Source: Mastigias papua (Eukaryota > Cnidaria > Scyphozoa > Rhizostomeae > Mastigiidae). Taken from it: a stretch of DNA of 64,000 nucleotides. This document shows positions 62,522 through 64,000 of the stretch, piece by piece. The stretch spans positions 11,966,889 to 12,030,888 of the forward strand of contig OZ025267.1 in NCBI GenBank assembly GCA_964019165.1. Reading direction: 5' to 3'. Within the stretch, counting starts at the first letter, position 1. Each line of letters opens with the position of its first letter. Both the position numbers and the translations under genes were made by a program. The notes beneath the pieces were generated by a model, which was not told the origin of the DNA, did no database searches, and saw nothing but the letters and a program-made list of their open reading frames with translations.

Positions 62522-63899
62522 GGGCAACTGTAAAATGCAGGTCACCAGGTCATGTAAAATGCAGGTCATGCCACAAAACAGGAAGTTACTCGGAACTGTT
62601 TAAGTGGCTAAGGCTGTGGGAACGGCTTGCAGCCGTCTGCTGTATTTTTCATTTTTCATTTGTACATAGTTTGCAAGCAATAGCTGATTGTCAAGAGAGG
62701 GACTAGAAAATGGGAAAAATAATGTAAATCGGGATTTGAACAAATGAAGAGGGAAAATAATGCCAATGAGAATTTGAGAGGCACACGTACGCATATAAGC
62801 ATCGATCATTGGGGATTACACGATTGTTTTCATAGGGAACAGGTTTATAAGAAACCTAGTACTAGACACATTAAAATTTAAGAAGCATTAGTACTAGACA
62901 CATTAAAATTTGAGAAGCATTTGTAACTACAGGGAAAGAGTTAAGAAACGATAGAACTTTATGTGCTTTCTTTCAAAGTTTCGGAAGCCTAATCTCCCCT
63001 TTTCTCTACGGATTTAAAAAAGTTTCCACTACAGTATCTTTATGTCCTTAACCTCAATACAAAAAACTGTTTTCCGTTCTGCTTTCGTTGTCACTGACAC
63101 TTTTTCTATCGACTTACGGAACTTTTAAGAAACTTTTAGAACAAAGACTGTGAACAACAGTTAGGAATCCTTTACTACTAGGCCTTGAGCCAGGTTTCTT
63201 ATAAAATAGAAAAGTGTATGGCGTACGAGGCGGGGGGAGTTGAGGTTATAGTCTAGAACACTGGTTTTAAACATTAAACATATGTTTTGTAGAAAAAAAT
63301 GGTGAAAGGTTGTATTCATATTGATTAGAAATATCTTATTTGGAAGTGCATTAGTAAACTGTTTTTGATTCAAGTATTCCAGGATATCGTCGAAAGGACG
63401 AAAGTAATTTCGGAAACGGTTAGTGAAAGTGCTACAAGTTTTACCTTTTACCCATGTTTTCTGGCAAATTTTTCAAATCTAGGGATGAGTGAAATGCCTA
63501 TAAAGACAATGCGTCTCAGATATGGTGCAAATTGTATTCGATTTCATAATGCGCTGTATCACGACACGACGGTCAGAGTTCAACATACCTGATTTTCATT
63601 GCCATAAAATATTAACTGAGACGGTTCCTAGAAAAGTGTTGTAAAACATTAAGTGCCCTACCAGTTACAGAGCACCTACACGGAAATCTGATAATTGCAT
63701 ATTGATATGAACGTGCATCATCCCTGCCTGACAAGTTATCGATGTGTCATCTCAAAACATTTTCAGATTCATTGACGGCCTCTAGCCTCGCTTCCTTATG
63801 GGATAGATTGAACCGCATGGCCTTCTGACAAAAATACAAGCGGCTGCCAGCGTGACCTGCATTTTACATGACCTGGTGACCTGCATTTTACAGTTGCCG
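62522..63899. mobile_element. Non-autonomous TIR element with 47-bp TIRs and 9-bp TSD (Mutator-like)
   Basis: The left end GGGCAACTGTAAAATGCAGG continues TCACCAGGTCATG, TAAAATGCAGGTCA and is matched inversely from 63899 over 47 bases with one mismatch at the first base. The direct repeat CACAATCTG at 62513-62521 and 63900-63908 is a 9-bp TSD, the length used by Mutator-like elements. Within each TIR the word TGTAAAATGCAGGTCA occurs twice. 1,378 bp, with no transposase ORF. Confidence 0.85.
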
Positions 63900-64000
63900 C
63901 ACAATCTGCAGCGAAGGAATCTAGAGGATTCTACAAGGAAGTTACGGCCCCTCCTTCTCATTCAAAACTTTTCGTAGCTATCTGTGTTTATCATATCAAA

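Noticed and set aside
62356..62706. 116-aa ORF
   Set aside because: It runs across the boundary of the Mutator-like TIR element, so the frame is accidental.

Overview
This window is eukaryotic, almost certainly from an invertebrate animal. It is packed with intron-poor retrotransposons (Ty3/gypsy, BEL/Pao, Penelope-like, several LINE groups), cut-and-paste transposons with TIRs, long (TA)n microsatellites and a tRNA-derived satellite. There are no bacterial operons. The mix (GIY-YIG Penelopes, CR1/jockey-like LINEs, PIF/Harbinger with a divergent Myb-like ORF, short-LTR gypsies, BEL) resembles cnidarian genomes. That placement is an impression, not a measurement.

Layout. 0-14 kb is a nest: a BEL/Pao remnant (1-1393) holds gypsy element 2 (5' LTR from 1394), whose LTR was split by an almost intact gypsy element 1 (1404-8778; 193-bp LTRs with one mismatch; 4-bp TSD). 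Gypsy 2 is fused in frame to a BEL reverse transcriptase piece near 13.17 kb. 14-17.3 kb carries a LINE ORF1 fragment running in frame into a Penelope element. 17.4-22.7 kb (minus strand) is another nest: LINE Q inside LINE P inside a gypsy gag piece with a 93-bp LTR. 22.9-25.2 kb has a TIR element and otherwise unexplained DNA. 25.2-29.6 kb holds an RTE-type LINE and two head-to-head Penelope copies forming a palindrome with 924-bp arms, bounded by (TA)n.

30-40 kb is a 245-bp tandem satellite whose monomer contains a tRNA cloverleaf on the minus strand. It has a higher-order unit of about 1.16 kb that includes a captured LINE 3' end, and it was later split by two LINE insertions (A at 33.7-35.8 kb, B at 36.5-39.5 kb). 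40-46 kb holds MITEs, a broken PIF/Harbinger (transposase and Myb-like ORF, one TIR) with a LINE A copy inside, and a TA-flanked MITE. A 340-aa single-exon ORF with a nearby polyA signal (46172-47194, minus) is the best host-gene candidate. 49-50 kb is the C-terminal end of a LINE with a restriction-like endonuclease.

The most notable locus is 50474-58971: a hAT transposon with matching termini (CAG..GCGGAT) and a perfect 8-bp TSD (CTCTCAAC), inserted into a BEL LTR. It encodes, on the minus strand, a two-exon protein of about 1,121 aa that joins an OTU-type cysteine protease domain to a TTF-finger/hAT transposase. A LINE B insertion inside it is flanked by identical 441-bp direct repeats, each with the promoter region and first coding exon. 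59-60 kb is the 3' end of the BEL element. 60-64 kb holds a possible host first exon, an NRF1/YY1-like promoter motif pair, and a non-autonomous element with 47-bp TIRs and a 9-bp TSD.

Limits: all family calls are from motifs read by eye. No similarity search, alignment or folding program was run, and LINE clade names are approximate.
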